Origin: Bacilli bacterium
Lineage (GTDB): Bacteria; Bacillota; Bacilli; Alicyclobacillales; SLC66
NCBI GenBank assembly: GCA_013044175.1
Contig: JABEUY010000088.1
Location: 1 to 39,878 of the forward strand
Direction of reading: 5' to 3'
Length of the DNA: 39,878 bases
A program made the translations under genes and the position numbers. Below, piece by piece: positions 29,893-37,780 of this stretch (position 1 is its first letter; every line of letters begins with the position of its first letter). Below the pieces are notes generated by a model that saw only the letters and a program-made list of their open reading frames with translations, was not told where the DNA came from and ran no database searches.

Positions 29893-30965
29893 ACCATGGT
29901 GGTAAAATCTATGAATACGCAAAACAGACTGGCTTATCACCTTTTGCCATCATCGATGCCAGCGCCAATATCAATCCACTCGGACCACCACAATCTGTTC
30001 TCAAGGCGATCGAACAAGCTCTCCCTTCCATTCGCTATTATCCCGATTCTGAACATACAGCACTTCTCAATTTGCTCAGTTCACGCCATCAAATTCCCAC
30101 GAGTGCTATTGTCTGTGGCAATGGCGCTGCAGAATGCATTGATTTGATCGTTCGACAGCAAAAACCAAAGCGCTGCGTATTGCTTGAACCTGCTTTTTCA
30201 GAATATGAAATGGCAGCCCGACGTCATAACTGTGAAATTGAAAGAATCGCTTTGCACCAAGAACAAAACTTTGCCTTACCTATCACCACTTTATTCACGC
30301 TTCTCAAAAAAGGCGACCTGCTTTTTCTCAATAATCCTCACAATCCTTCAGGTACATCATGGCCAGCTTCGATTTGGCTTGAGCCAATCTTAGCGTTTTG
30401 CCAACAAGGTATCGATGTCGTCATCGATGAATCCTTTATCGATTTCCTTGTGAAGGAGAAGGAACAATCTCTTGTTACTCATGCGGCAACGAATGAACAT
30501 CTCTTTGTGATTCGATCAGCTACCAAATTCTACAGTATTCCAGGGCTGCGTTTTGGTTATCTCGTCGGAAACATCAACACAATCGAAAAAATTAAAATGA
30601 CACGTGATCCATGGAGTGTGAATCAACTCGCCCAAGTAGCGGCACTTGTCGGTTATCAGGATGAGCACTTCGCGTTACAGACGCGACAATGGCTTATGGA
30701 AGCGCATCAGTTTTTTCATACAACATGGTCGCAAGAAAAAAGAATAAAAACTTGGACACCGCATGTAAATTACATACTCATTCAATTTCCTACAGCCAGT
30801 CAAGCCAGCTACTTTCAAACCATTCTCCAACGTCAGGGAATTTTTACTCGTTCTTGCGAGTCTTTTCGTACACTCGATGCTTCTTTTGTTCGGATTGCGC
30901 TATTAACGCAAGCCATCAACGAACAAATTTACACAACTTTTGAACAAACTTTTAATGATCAATAA
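29889..30965 (+). CDS. cobD: Threonine-phosphate decarboxylase (CobD/CobC type)
   Basis: 358 aa, fold-type I PLP enzyme of the histidinol-phosphate aminotransferase-like family. It converts L-threonine O-3-phosphate to (R)-1-aminopropan-2-ol phosphate, the linker used by CbiB. Visible: GNGAAE near the N terminus, NPHNPSG (149-155), Asp180 as the pyridine-nitrogen partner, the PLP lysine Lys213 in SATKFYS and Arg221 in GLRFGYL. Coupling to cbiB separates it from HisC. No other cobalamin genes are in the window, so the rest of the pathway must be elsewhere or this is a salvage branch. Confidence 0.92.
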   Translation: MNHGGKIYEYAKQTGLSPFAIIDASANINPLGPPQSVLKAIEQALPSIRYYPDSEHTALLNLLSSRHQIPTSAIVCGNGAAECIDLIVRQQKPKRCVLLEPAFSEYEMAARRHNCEIERIALHQEQNFALPITTLFTLLKKGDLLFLNNPHNPSGTSWPASIWLEPILAFCQQGIDVVIDESFIDFLVKEKEQSLVTHAATNEHLFVIRSATKFYSIPGLRFGYLVGNINTIEKIKMTRDPWSVNQLAQVAALVGYQDEHFALQTRQWLMEAHQFFHTTWSQEKRIKTWTPHVNYILIQFPTASQASYFQTILQRQGIFTRSCESFRTLDASFVRIALLTQAINEQIYTTFEQTFNDQ

Positions 30966-30985
30966 CTTACTCTTGCAACTCGTCT

Positions 30986-30999
30986 TGATAACGTTAACA
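30986..30999. promoter_or_regulatory. CcpA cre site before the SemiSWEET gene
   Basis: TGATAACGTTAACA matches all 14 positions of the cre consensus TGWNANCGNTNWCA. A candidate promoter, TTGCAA (30973-30978) with 17 bp to AACAAT (30996-31001), would be overlapped by it, consistent with catabolite repression. Confidence 0.6.
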
Positions 31000-31042
31000 A
31001 TAGGATTGGCAACTATCTTTATTTTGCAACGGAGGGCTTTTC

Positions 31043-31297
31043 ATGAACATCGGAACGATCATAGGTTATCTGGCGGCTTTTTTAACGACAATCGCTTTTT
31101 TACCACAGACGATTAAGACGATTCGAGAAAAGAAAGCAGAAGGCGTATCCCTTATCATGTATACCATCTTCAATTTTGGTCTGCTTGGATGGATAATCTA
31201 CGGCTTTTATACTGGCAGTCTACCTATCATTTTAGCTAACATCATTACTTTTATCTTCGCCTTTATCATATGGGTACTTAAATTACGCTATCACTAA
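31043..31297 (+). CDS. SemiSWEET (PQ-loop/MtN3) sugar transporter
   Basis: 84 aa with three membrane helices, the size of bacterial SemiSWEETs, which dimerise to form a sugar uniporter. The PQ motif is at Pro21-Gln22 (AFLPQT). Helix 2 carries the FNFGLLGW segment typical of the pore. AACGGAGGG lies 7 bases before the ATG. Its own cre site and the surrounding sugar genes support a sugar substrate; glucose or sucrose are known for the family, the substrate here is open. Confidence 0.9.
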   Translation: MNIGTIIGYLAAFLTTIAFLPQTIKTIREKKAEGVSLIMYTIFNFGLLGWIIYGFYTGSLPIILANIITFIFAFIIWVLKLRYH

Positions 31298-31332
31298 AAA
31301 AAAACCGCCAACATGATCCTTCGTGTTGGCGG
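31296..31332 (-). terminator. Intrinsic terminator of the gan operon
   Basis: A 9-bp stem, CCGCCAACA (31305-31313) with TGTTGGCGG (31324-31332), is followed on the minus strand by T9. It lies 17 bp after the ganA stop; on the plus strand it also ends the SemiSWEET transcript region. Confidence 0.88.
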
Positions 31333-31348
31333 ATAGGCTAACCAAATT

Positions 31349-33412
31349 TCAACTTTGTTGCACGACAGCGACACCGAATGGCTTGAGAATGATCGATCCC
31401 TTGATAGCCATCGCCGTGAACAATTCACGGCCGTGCAATTGTTCACTCATAATACTTTGCGTTTTTTGACTAAAGTTCATAAGAAAAATAAATTGATCTC
31501 GCCCATTCGTTCGTATCGATACCGATACTGCTTCTGGCAATCGCGTATTGAGGTGACTCGCTACGCTGTGCCGTTGTAAAAGAAAACTCACGAAATCGTC
31601 GATAAAATCCTGCTTAGTTCTTGCTCCAACATAATAGGCGTGACCTTCATGATAATGGTTAAGCGTAACAGCGGGACGATGCGCATAAAAATCATCGCTG
31701 TATGTAGCTACTACTTTGGCCGTCTTCGTATGAAAAAGGTCGCAAAGTTCAATCACGTCGTAACTTTTTTTCATTCCCTGATAGACGCTAGGGTCAATGT
31801 GAAGACGATTCGTTTCTCCATCATAAAGACTATCAATTTCTTCAGACCAGATACCTAACACGTCCATTAACGGACCTGGAAATCCTCCAAGATAACAGAG
31901 ATCGTGCTCATCGACGATACCTGAAAAATAAGTAGCGACAAATACACCACCATTTTTGACAAATTCACTAACTTTATCAGCAAAGCCAGGTCGTAGCAAG
32001 TAAACCATCGGTGCGATGAGAAGCGAATACGCATCGAGTGGTTGCGTCTGATCGATAACGTCAACAGCAACTCCTTGTTGCCAAAGTGCATGGTACCATG
32101 CGTGAACAGTTTGTTCATAGTGGATACCTGCATTTCTTGGACCTTGGGCATCTTGAATCGCCCAGCGATTTTCCCAATCAAATATAAGCGCGACTTTCGC
32201 ATCGACTGTCGTACCCACAACGGCTGATAGTTTCTCAAGGGCATCGCCAACTTCTCGGACATCATCAAACACTCGCGTATGTTCATGCCCGACATGATCG
32301 ACGACAGCTCCGTGAAACTTTTCACTCGAACCCCGACTTTTTCGCCATTGAAAATATTGAACGCTATCAGCACCATGAGCAACCGCTTGTAGCGAACTCA
32401 GAAGATGCATCCCAGGTCGTTTGAGTTTGCTAATTGGTTGCCAGTTGGTCGCTGATGGTGTGCTTTCCATGAGCACAAACGGCTTACCTTGCTTCATCGA
32501 ACGACTCATATCATGGATCATAGCAACCCAGGATGCTTTTTTGGCTTCAGTTCGAGGTTCATGCCACGTGGGGTATGAATCCCAAGATATAAAATCGAGC
32601 AATGGCGCCATTTTCCAATAATCAAGACCTTCGAACGCTTCCATAAAATTGGTCGTTACAGGAAGATATGGTGCATCAACCCTCACAGCTTGAATTTCTG
32701 CTTGCATAAACTCCATCGTTTGTTCGGTCACAAAGCGTCGCCAATCCAAATTCATACCATGAACCATCGTCTCTCCATGCGTAGACGGTGATTCAATCTG
32801 TTGCCAATTCGTATACGTATGACTCCAAAAAGTAGACCACCAAGCTTCATTGAGGCGATCAAGTGTTTGATAGTTATGTTGTAACCATGCACGAAAAGCC
32901 GATTGACATCGCTCACAATGACATTCTCCACCGTATTCGTTAGAGATATGCCAACCGATAACAGCCTTATGATGACCAAATCGTCTGGCTAATTCACCAT
33001 TGATCTTTGCCACTTTGTGTCGATACGCAGGAGAGGACAAACAGTGATTATGACGTAATCCAAACGTATTTTTCGTTCGATCCTTATTGACGCGCAAAAC
33101 ATCAGGATATCGTTGCGCTAACCAAGCAGGTCTCGCACCACTTGGTGTCGCTAAAAAAACGTACTGACCATTCGCATATAAATCATCAAGGATTTTAGCC
33201 AACCAAGCAAAATCGTATTGCCCTTCTTCAGGTTCTAGCGAAGACCAAGCGAAGATCCCGACTGACATAACATTACATTTGGTTAGTTGCATCATCCGTA
33301 AATCTTCGGTAAGAATTTCAGGGTAATCAAGCCATTGCTCGGGATTATAATCGGCACCATGCAATACGCGTGGAATCGAAGGAAATAATGGACCATAATC
33401 GTTGCTTTTCAT
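31349..33412 (-). CDS. ganA: GH42 beta-galactosidase
   Basis: 687 aa, standard GH42 architecture: TIM barrel, trimerisation domain, small C-terminal beta domain. Acid/base Glu159 in HISNEYGG, nucleophile Glu316 in VLMESTPS. A zinc site is indicated by Cys124, Cys164, Cys166 and Cys169 (NHC and ECHCERC), as in zinc-type GH42 enzymes. No signal peptide: it hydrolyses imported beta-1,4-galacto-oligosaccharides. ATG 33412 has AAAGGTG 6 bases upstream. Last gene of ganS-ganP-ganQ-ganA, followed by a strong terminator. Confidence 0.95.
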   Translation of the reverse strand: MKSNDYGPLFPSIPRVLHGADYNPEQWLDYPEILTEDLRMMQLTKCNVMSVGIFAWSSLEPEEGQYDFAWLAKILDDLYANGQYVFLATPSGARPAWLAQRYPDVLRVNKDRTKNTFGLRHNHCLSSPAYRHKVAKINGELARRFGHHKAVIGWHISNEYGGECHCERCQSAFRAWLQHNYQTLDRLNEAWWSTFWSHTYTNWQQIESPSTHGETMVHGMNLDWRRFVTEQTMEFMQAEIQAVRVDAPYLPVTTNFMEAFEGLDYWKMAPLLDFISWDSYPTWHEPRTEAKKASWVAMIHDMSRSMKQGKPFVLMESTPSATNWQPISKLKRPGMHLLSSLQAVAHGADSVQYFQWRKSRGSSEKFHGAVVDHVGHEHTRVFDDVREVGDALEKLSAVVGTTVDAKVALIFDWENRWAIQDAQGPRNAGIHYEQTVHAWYHALWQQGVAVDVIDQTQPLDAYSLLIAPMVYLLRPGFADKVSEFVKNGGVFVATYFSGIVDEHDLCYLGGFPGPLMDVLGIWSEEIDSLYDGETNRLHIDPSVYQGMKKSYDVIELCDLFHTKTAKVVATYSDDFYAHRPAVTLNHYHEGHAYYVGARTKQDFIDDFVSFLLQRHSVASHLNTRLPEAVSVSIRTNGRDQFIFLMNFSQKTQSIMSEQLHGRELFTAMAIKGSIILKPFGVAVVQQS

Positions 33413-33428
33413 CGAATCACCTTTCTTT

Positions 33429-34271
33429 TTACCCTTTAATTGCACCTGATGTGAGTCCTTTCGCCATTAAAGGATTCAAAAAAGCAAAGGCAATAGCCAA
33501 TGGCAATGCGGCGAGCAAGGAGCACGCAGCGAATAGACCCCAGTTTTGAGCGAATTGACCATTGATTAAGGAATAAAGACCAAGTCCTAACGTATAGTTT
33601 CCTGGTGACTGAAGTACTGTTCCAGCCAAGATATATTCACTGTACGTTCCGATAATCGTCAAGAAAAAAATCACAGCCAGCATAGGTCTTGCTAAAGGCA
33701 GCACGATTCTTAAAAAAACGGTAATATGACCGGCTCCATCGACGACGGCTGATTCATCAAGTTCTTTAGGAATGGTATCGAAATAGCCTTTCGTAATCCA
33801 AATGTTAAAAGCACTACCTCCGATCAAGAGCAACATATATACCCATAATCGATCGAGTAACCCAACTTGAGCCAATACAGCATAGATTGCCGCTACCGCC
33901 ATCGAATTCGGAAACATTTGCAAGAGAATCATCGTCATCAAACCATATTTACGACCCAAGAATCTCATTCTTGAAAAAGCATACGCGGCCATCGTGGTCA
34001 TGATCAGTTGCGCCGCTGCTACGACAACTGCAACTTCAGTCGTATTGAGTAGCCAAGTAAAAAAGCCCGATTGAAAAACTTCCTCATAATTCGATAGAGT
34101 TGGATGAAGAGGAATGATCGACGCCGAATACGATGATTGTGATGGATTCAACGAAGCCGTGACTACGTACAAAAGAGGAATGAGCGCTAAAGCGATCACG
34201 ATCCATAAAACGATGCGAATGGACCACACACGAATTCGTTCACTAGGTTTCACTCTTTTTGGGCTCGCCAT
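33429..34271 (-). CDS. ganQ: Galacto-oligosaccharide ABC permease, MalG/GanQ type
   Basis: 280 aa with six membrane helices. The EAA loop that contacts the ATPase is visible as IPKELDESAVVDGAG-...-LPLARP. The start at 34271 is chosen for GGTGG upstream; it begins one base before the last base of the ganP stop region, so translation is coupled. Paired with GanP to form the transport channel. No ATPase gene lies in the operon, so a shared MsmX-type ATPase is expected, as in other Firmicutes. Confidence 0.93.
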   Translation of the reverse strand: MASPKRVKPSERIRVWSIRIVLWIVIALALIPLLYVVTASLNPSQSSYSASIIPLHPTLSNYEEVFQSGFFTWLLNTTEVAVVVAAAQLIMTTMAAYAFSRMRFLGRKYGLMTMILLQMFPNSMAVAAIYAVLAQVGLLDRLWVYMLLLIGGSAFNIWITKGYFDTIPKELDESAVVDGAGHITVFLRIVLPLARPMLAVIFFLTIIGTYSEYILAGTVLQSPGNYTLGLGLYSLINGQFAQNWGLFAACSLLAALPLAIAFAFLNPLMAKGLTSGAIKG

Positions 34272-34272
34272 C

Positions 34273-35208
34273 TTAATCCACCGCCTTAAAAGCATTCGTA
34301 AAGCGCATATTGATTAATGTCATTACGCCAACGATCACAAATAAGACAACCGAGATGGCAGCACTCAAATCGTATCGGTTAAATTGCAAGGCCAATTTAT
34401 ACGCTGAAGAAGCCAAAATATCGGTGTACCCTGCAAATTGAGTCGTTAATCGATCTGGTCCACCACCAGTTAAGAGAAAAATCACATTAAAATTATTGAA
34501 TGTCGACGCATAGGCAGGTATCAAAAGGGGAATGCTTACACGCCAAGCACTAGGAAAAGTGATATACCGAAACTTCTGCCACGCATTCACACCATCGATG
34601 TCTGCAGCGTCATATTGGTCTGGTGATATCGATTGCAATCCTCCGAGACAAACCGTCATAAAGTACGGATAGGACAACCATAGATTAACCAGAATGACAG
34701 AAACCCTTGCCCAAAATGGATCAGCGAGCCACGGAATAGCGCCGATGCCGAAAATATGAAGAAGCGCATTGATCTGTCCAAAGTTTTGATTCAAAAGTCC
34801 TTGCCAAGCTAAGATCGATATTAAACCCGGAACCGCCCAAGGAATGATCAATAGTGTGCGATACACTCTCGCCTCTTTCAGGGCTTTATCATTGACAAAC
34901 ACGGCGAGAATAAGACCGACAAAATAATTAAGCGACGTGGAAATCAACGTAAAGGCAACCGTCCACACAAAAGTAGGCAAAAAAGCAATGGAAATCGGAT
35001 TGTTAGGTGAGAATAAATCGATATAATTCAGAAAACCCACCAAGTTGTAATTTTGAAAATGCATCTGATTCCAGTTCGTAAATGAAATATAAATCGTAAA
35101 AAACATCGGTAAAAAGCTGAGAATGCACATCGTCAACACGGCAGGTGATAGATAACCGTAAGCACTAAACTCGATGCGACGACCTGATTTTCTCCTTGTA
35201 GACTTCAT
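34273..35208 (-). CDS. ganP: Galacto-oligosaccharide ABC permease, MalF/GanP type
   Basis: 311 aa with six membrane helices and the EAA loop YDAADIDGVNAWQKFRYITFPS. The polypeptide lacks the large MalF P2 periplasmic loop, as usual for Gram-positive permeases. The ATG at 35208 follows a GGGAGTGG site. It lies 74 bp after ganS, the gap being filled by a perfect hairpin, and directly before ganQ. Confidence 0.93.
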   Translation of the reverse strand: MKSTRRKSGRRIEFSAYGYLSPAVLTMCILSFLPMFFTIYISFTNWNQMHFQNYNLVGFLNYIDLFSPNNPISIAFLPTFVWTVAFTLISTSLNYFVGLILAVFVNDKALKEARVYRTLLIIPWAVPGLISILAWQGLLNQNFGQINALLHIFGIGAIPWLADPFWARVSVILVNLWLSYPYFMTVCLGGLQSISPDQYDAADIDGVNAWQKFRYITFPSAWRVSIPLLIPAYASTFNNFNVIFLLTGGGPDRLTTQFAGYTDILASSAYKLALQFNRYDLSAAISVVLFVIVGVMTLINMRFTNAFKAVD

Positions 35209-35235
35209 CCTAATTCCACTCCCTCACACCTGCAC

Positions 35236-35268
35236 GCTAAGGGAGAAGAATGATTCTTCTCCCTTAGC
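35236..35268 (-). other. Intercistronic hairpin between ganS and ganP
   Basis: A perfect 15-bp stem (35236-35250 with 35254-35268) with a 3-nt loop. There is no U-tract on the minus strand, so it is more likely an mRNA-stabilising or partial attenuating structure that keeps the binding protein in excess over the permeases, as known for malE-malF. Confidence 0.75.
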
Positions 35269-35281
35269 TTTAACAAACTTT

Positions 35282-36511
35282 TTAGCCTTGAAGTTGTTCA
35301 GCTGATTGGATGTTTTTTACGAATTGTGCAGCGCCAGCAGCGGGAGATACCTTACCATTCTCAATACTCGTCACAATCCCTTGTGCACTCCACACAGCTT
35401 GCATTTGCGATATATTAGGCATTGCAACCGCCGTGTTCAACTGTTGAATAAAGGCTGATGAGATCGGATCGCGTAAAATAGCTTTATTGGTTTGCAATGA
35501 TTTGAGAGCTGGCAAATCTTGATCCGCTTTAAAATAGCCAAGTTCTGCCGTTGCTCCGGAAAGATATGCAGCCAGTGATTGGGCTGCTGTCGGATAATGA
35601 GATTTCGCGCTGACCACGGTGGTTAAGATACTGATCAATGGCGTTCCTGGTTTACCGCTTGGCAAAGTTGGAAAAGGAGCAACACCAACGTTAATTTTAT
35701 CGTTTTGCGCTGTGACGACATCCCAAGGTCCACTCAAGAAAAGCCCCACTTTTCCCGTATCAAATTCGGATGTGGCAATACTCTGATTTACACTAGGATT
35801 CATCCAGTGATATTTCGAATCCATAGCATGGAGTAAAGCAAAGCCTGCGATCGCACCTTTGGTAGCAAGACCTACTTGATTAGGATTTAATGTTCCATTG
35901 TGATCCTTAAAAATATAGCCACCCATACCACCGAGAAAGACATAATCATAATAAAATTGCTCTTGTGCCATAGCAAAACCAAATTGATTCGCATCACGTA
36001 CAAATTGAACCCATGTTTTTGGCGGTGTTTTAATTTTCGCTTTATTATACATAAGTGCTACACTTTGCGCGGCTACTGGATAAGCATAATAGCTACCTGC
36101 GATTTTTACGCCTTCAGCGATCGAAGCAGGATACTGACCTGGATTCATCTGTGTTGCAGGTGCTAATAATCCTTCTTGATAAAAAGTACCTAAATTATCG
36201 TGGGGCATGGCAATCGCAACATCCGGTCCAACACCAGCTCGTACTTGCGTCGCCCAATTGGAATACTTGGCGTTACCCGTAGCAGCATTTTGTTCAACGA
36301 TAACCGTATCGCCGTGCATCTTACCCCATTTTGCTGCAAGTGCTTTGATCACGGTTTCCTCTTGCGGTTGCCAGTAGGTTAAAACTTTTAAGGTGATTCC
36401 TTTTGGTATAGCAGCGTCTCTTTTTGCTGCAAAGACACCGCTTACATCGACCGTGGAAAATAACATGGCTGCCACCATCGTCGAGGTGAGAATCGTTACA
36501 CTTTTTTTCAT
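35282..36511 (-). CDS. ganS: Sugar ABC transporter substrate-binding protein
   Basis: 409 aa, family 1 extracellular solute-binding protein (MalE/GanS type). An N-terminal signal peptide (about 1-28, ending GVFAA) is followed by a typical LKVLTYW-type first strand. Oddly, there is no lipobox and no cysteine at all in the protein, though monoderm binding proteins are usually lipoproteins. ATG 36511 is chosen for GGGGGC 8 bases upstream and the signal peptide; the frame open from 36676 would add 55 non-secretory residues. First gene of the gan operon, divergent from an AraC-type regulator. Confidence 0.9.
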   Translation of the reverse strand: MKKSVTILTSTMVAAMLFSTVDVSGVFAAKRDAAIPKGITLKVLTYWQPQEETVIKALAAKWGKMHGDTVIVEQNAATGNAKYSNWATQVRAGVGPDVAIAMPHDNLGTFYQEGLLAPATQMNPGQYPASIAEGVKIAGSYYAYPVAAQSVALMYNKAKIKTPPKTWVQFVRDANQFGFAMAQEQFYYDYVFLGGMGGYIFKDHNGTLNPNQVGLATKGAIAGFALLHAMDSKYHWMNPSVNQSIATSEFDTGKVGLFLSGPWDVVTAQNDKINVGVAPFPTLPSGKPGTPLISILTTVVSAKSHYPTAAQSLAAYLSGATAELGYFKADQDLPALKSLQTNKAILRDPISSAFIQQLNTAVAMPNISQMQAVWSAQGIVTSIENGKVSPAAGAAQFVKNIQSAEQLQG

Positions 36512-36569
36512 TCGCTTTGCCCCCATTTCGATATTTGGAAAATACGCTTCAAAAATTTGCATCACCAAA

Positions 36570-36611
36570 TAATATAGTCTTATTATTCTGACTATATTAG
36601 ACCGTTTACAA
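36570..36611 (-). promoter_or_regulatory. ganS promoter region with inverted repeat and cre-like site
   Basis: TAATATAGTC (36570-36579) and GACTATATTA (36590-36599) form perfect 10-bp arms around 10 bases. On the minus strand TTGTAA (-35, 36611-36606) plus 17-18 bp leads to GAATAA/AATAAT (36588-36582) inside the loop. TTAGACCGTTTACA (36597-36610) matches the cre consensus at 13 of 14 positions and overlaps the -35. Confidence 0.45.
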
Positions 36612-36652
36612 ATCATTGAAGCTTCTTTTCTTGAATGCCACTTGATAACAAC

Positions 36653-36771
36653 GCAATATGAAACATGATATTGCATTGGGTATCCTTAAAGTAGCTTCAT
36701 ATGAAGTATAGTATTTTGCGTGATTACGCGTCAATTCAACAATTTTAAGAAGCATCCTACACAATATGAAA
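36653..36771. repeat. Repeated TTCATAT elements between ganS and araC
   Basis: Read on the minus strand, TTTCATATTG occurs at 36654-36663 and again at 36762-36771; the palindrome CTTCATATGAAG at 36695-36706 contains the same TTCATAT core in both directions. GCAATAT (36653-36659) also pairs with ATATTGC (36668-36674). These are candidate half-sites for the adjacent AraC-family regulator. Confidence 0.4.
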
Positions 36772-36845
36772 TAAACCATGCTCTCTCTTATTAAAAACTA
36801 TGCTAAAATCATCAATAAATCTTGTGCTACGATTTTCTGTTTATC

Positions 36846-36854
36846 TGCTATAAT
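36846..36854 (+). promoter_or_regulatory. Extended -10 promoter of the AraC-family gene
   Basis: TGCTATAAT is a perfect extended -10; no good -35 lies at 17 bp (TTGTGC is 21 bp away). The start would be near 36861, with AAGGATGA as RBS before ATG 36907. Confidence 0.5.
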
Positions 36855-36906
36855 CATACAGTAGAGTAACGATATTTATCACTTTATTGCATAAGGATGA
36901 TTTTTA

Positions 36907-37764
36907 ATGGAAGGTTATGTGTTTGCAACTTTTACGGAAAAAGATGAATCTTTACCATTTCGAATCACAATTGCTGGCGTAGCACAGAATCAACACCCGA
37001 TTGTTCGCATTGGTGGATGGGAAAATTTCCAGTGGCTTCAATGTTCTGAAGGTATCGGTGAATTCACCATAGAAGGTCAAAAATACATCATACAACCTGG
37101 ACAAGGCATATTGCTGTTCCCTGAAACTTCTCATGAATATCATCCTATACAAACACCTTGGATGATGAATTGGTTAAGTTTCGATGGACCACTCGTACGT
37201 CCAACGCTTCATGCTTTTAACATGGAAACCACGAAGGTATTACAGGTGAACCAACCCGATCAAACTTTAGCGAAAATCATCGACATTTATCAAACTCTGA
37301 TGGCTAATCAAGAGAATGTTAATTTAACGTGTTCTGCCCTCTTGTATCGACTCATGATTGATTTATTCGCCTCGACCTCGGATACAAAGTCGCATACAAG
37401 TCAGCAAAAATACGCGCAATTATCACCTGTTTTATCGTACATTGAAGATAATTACCGCCATCCGATCAGTCTCTCCGAACTTTCGACATTACTTCATGTA
37501 TCTCAACAATATCTTTGCACGCTATTTCGTGTTACCTTAGGTATACGGCCTTTCGAATATATTAATCGTATCAAAATCCAACATGCTAAAGAGATGATTT
37601 TACACGATGAACACTTGTCAATCCGAGCGATCGCGCAAGAAGTAGGGTATGATAACTACGGGTACTTTTTACGGACTTTTAAAGCGCTTGAAGGAGTAAC
37701 ACCGAGTGAATTCCGCCATCGGTATCGCTCGTCGATTCCCTCTGTAATTCCCTATGATATCTAG
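36907..37764 (+). CDS. AraC-family transcriptional regulator
   Basis: 285 aa. The N-terminal half (about 15-110) is a cupin sugar-sensing domain (PGQGILLFPETSHEYHP). The C-terminal about 100 residues hold the two helix-turn-helix units (ISLSELSTLLHVSQQYLCTLF and IRAIAQEVGYDNYGYFLRTFK). Divergent from ganS over 395 bp rich in repeats, so it most likely activates the gan operon in response to a galacto-oligosaccharide. The stop lies beside or overlaps the next gene, suggesting cotranscription with the response-regulator-like protein and GH53. Confidence 0.93.
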   Translation: MEGYVFATFTEKDESLPFRITIAGVAQNQHPIVRIGGWENFQWLQCSEGIGEFTIEGQKYIIQPGQGILLFPETSHEYHPIQTPWMMNWLSFDGPLVRPTLHAFNMETTKVLQVNQPDQTLAKIIDIYQTLMANQENVNLTCSALLYRLMIDLFASTSDTKSHTSQQKYAQLSPVLSYIEDNYRHPISLSELSTLLHVSQQYLCTLFRVTLGIRPFEYINRIKIQHAKEMILHDEHLSIRAIAQEVGYDNYGYFLRTFKALEGVTPSEFRHRYRSSIPSVIPYDI

Positions 37765-37780
37765 AACGTTGGTGAACGAG

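Noticed and set aside
30955-31113. 52-codon open frame with one hydrophobic helix overlapping cobD end and SemiSWEET start
   Set aside because: No ribosome binding site; the SemiSWEET frame has a strong RBS and family motifs. The hydrophobic stretch is probably chance in AT-rich spacer.
31867-32382. 171-codon minus-strand open frame
   Set aside because: Out-of-frame shadow inside ganA, whose catalytic motifs are all in the other frame.
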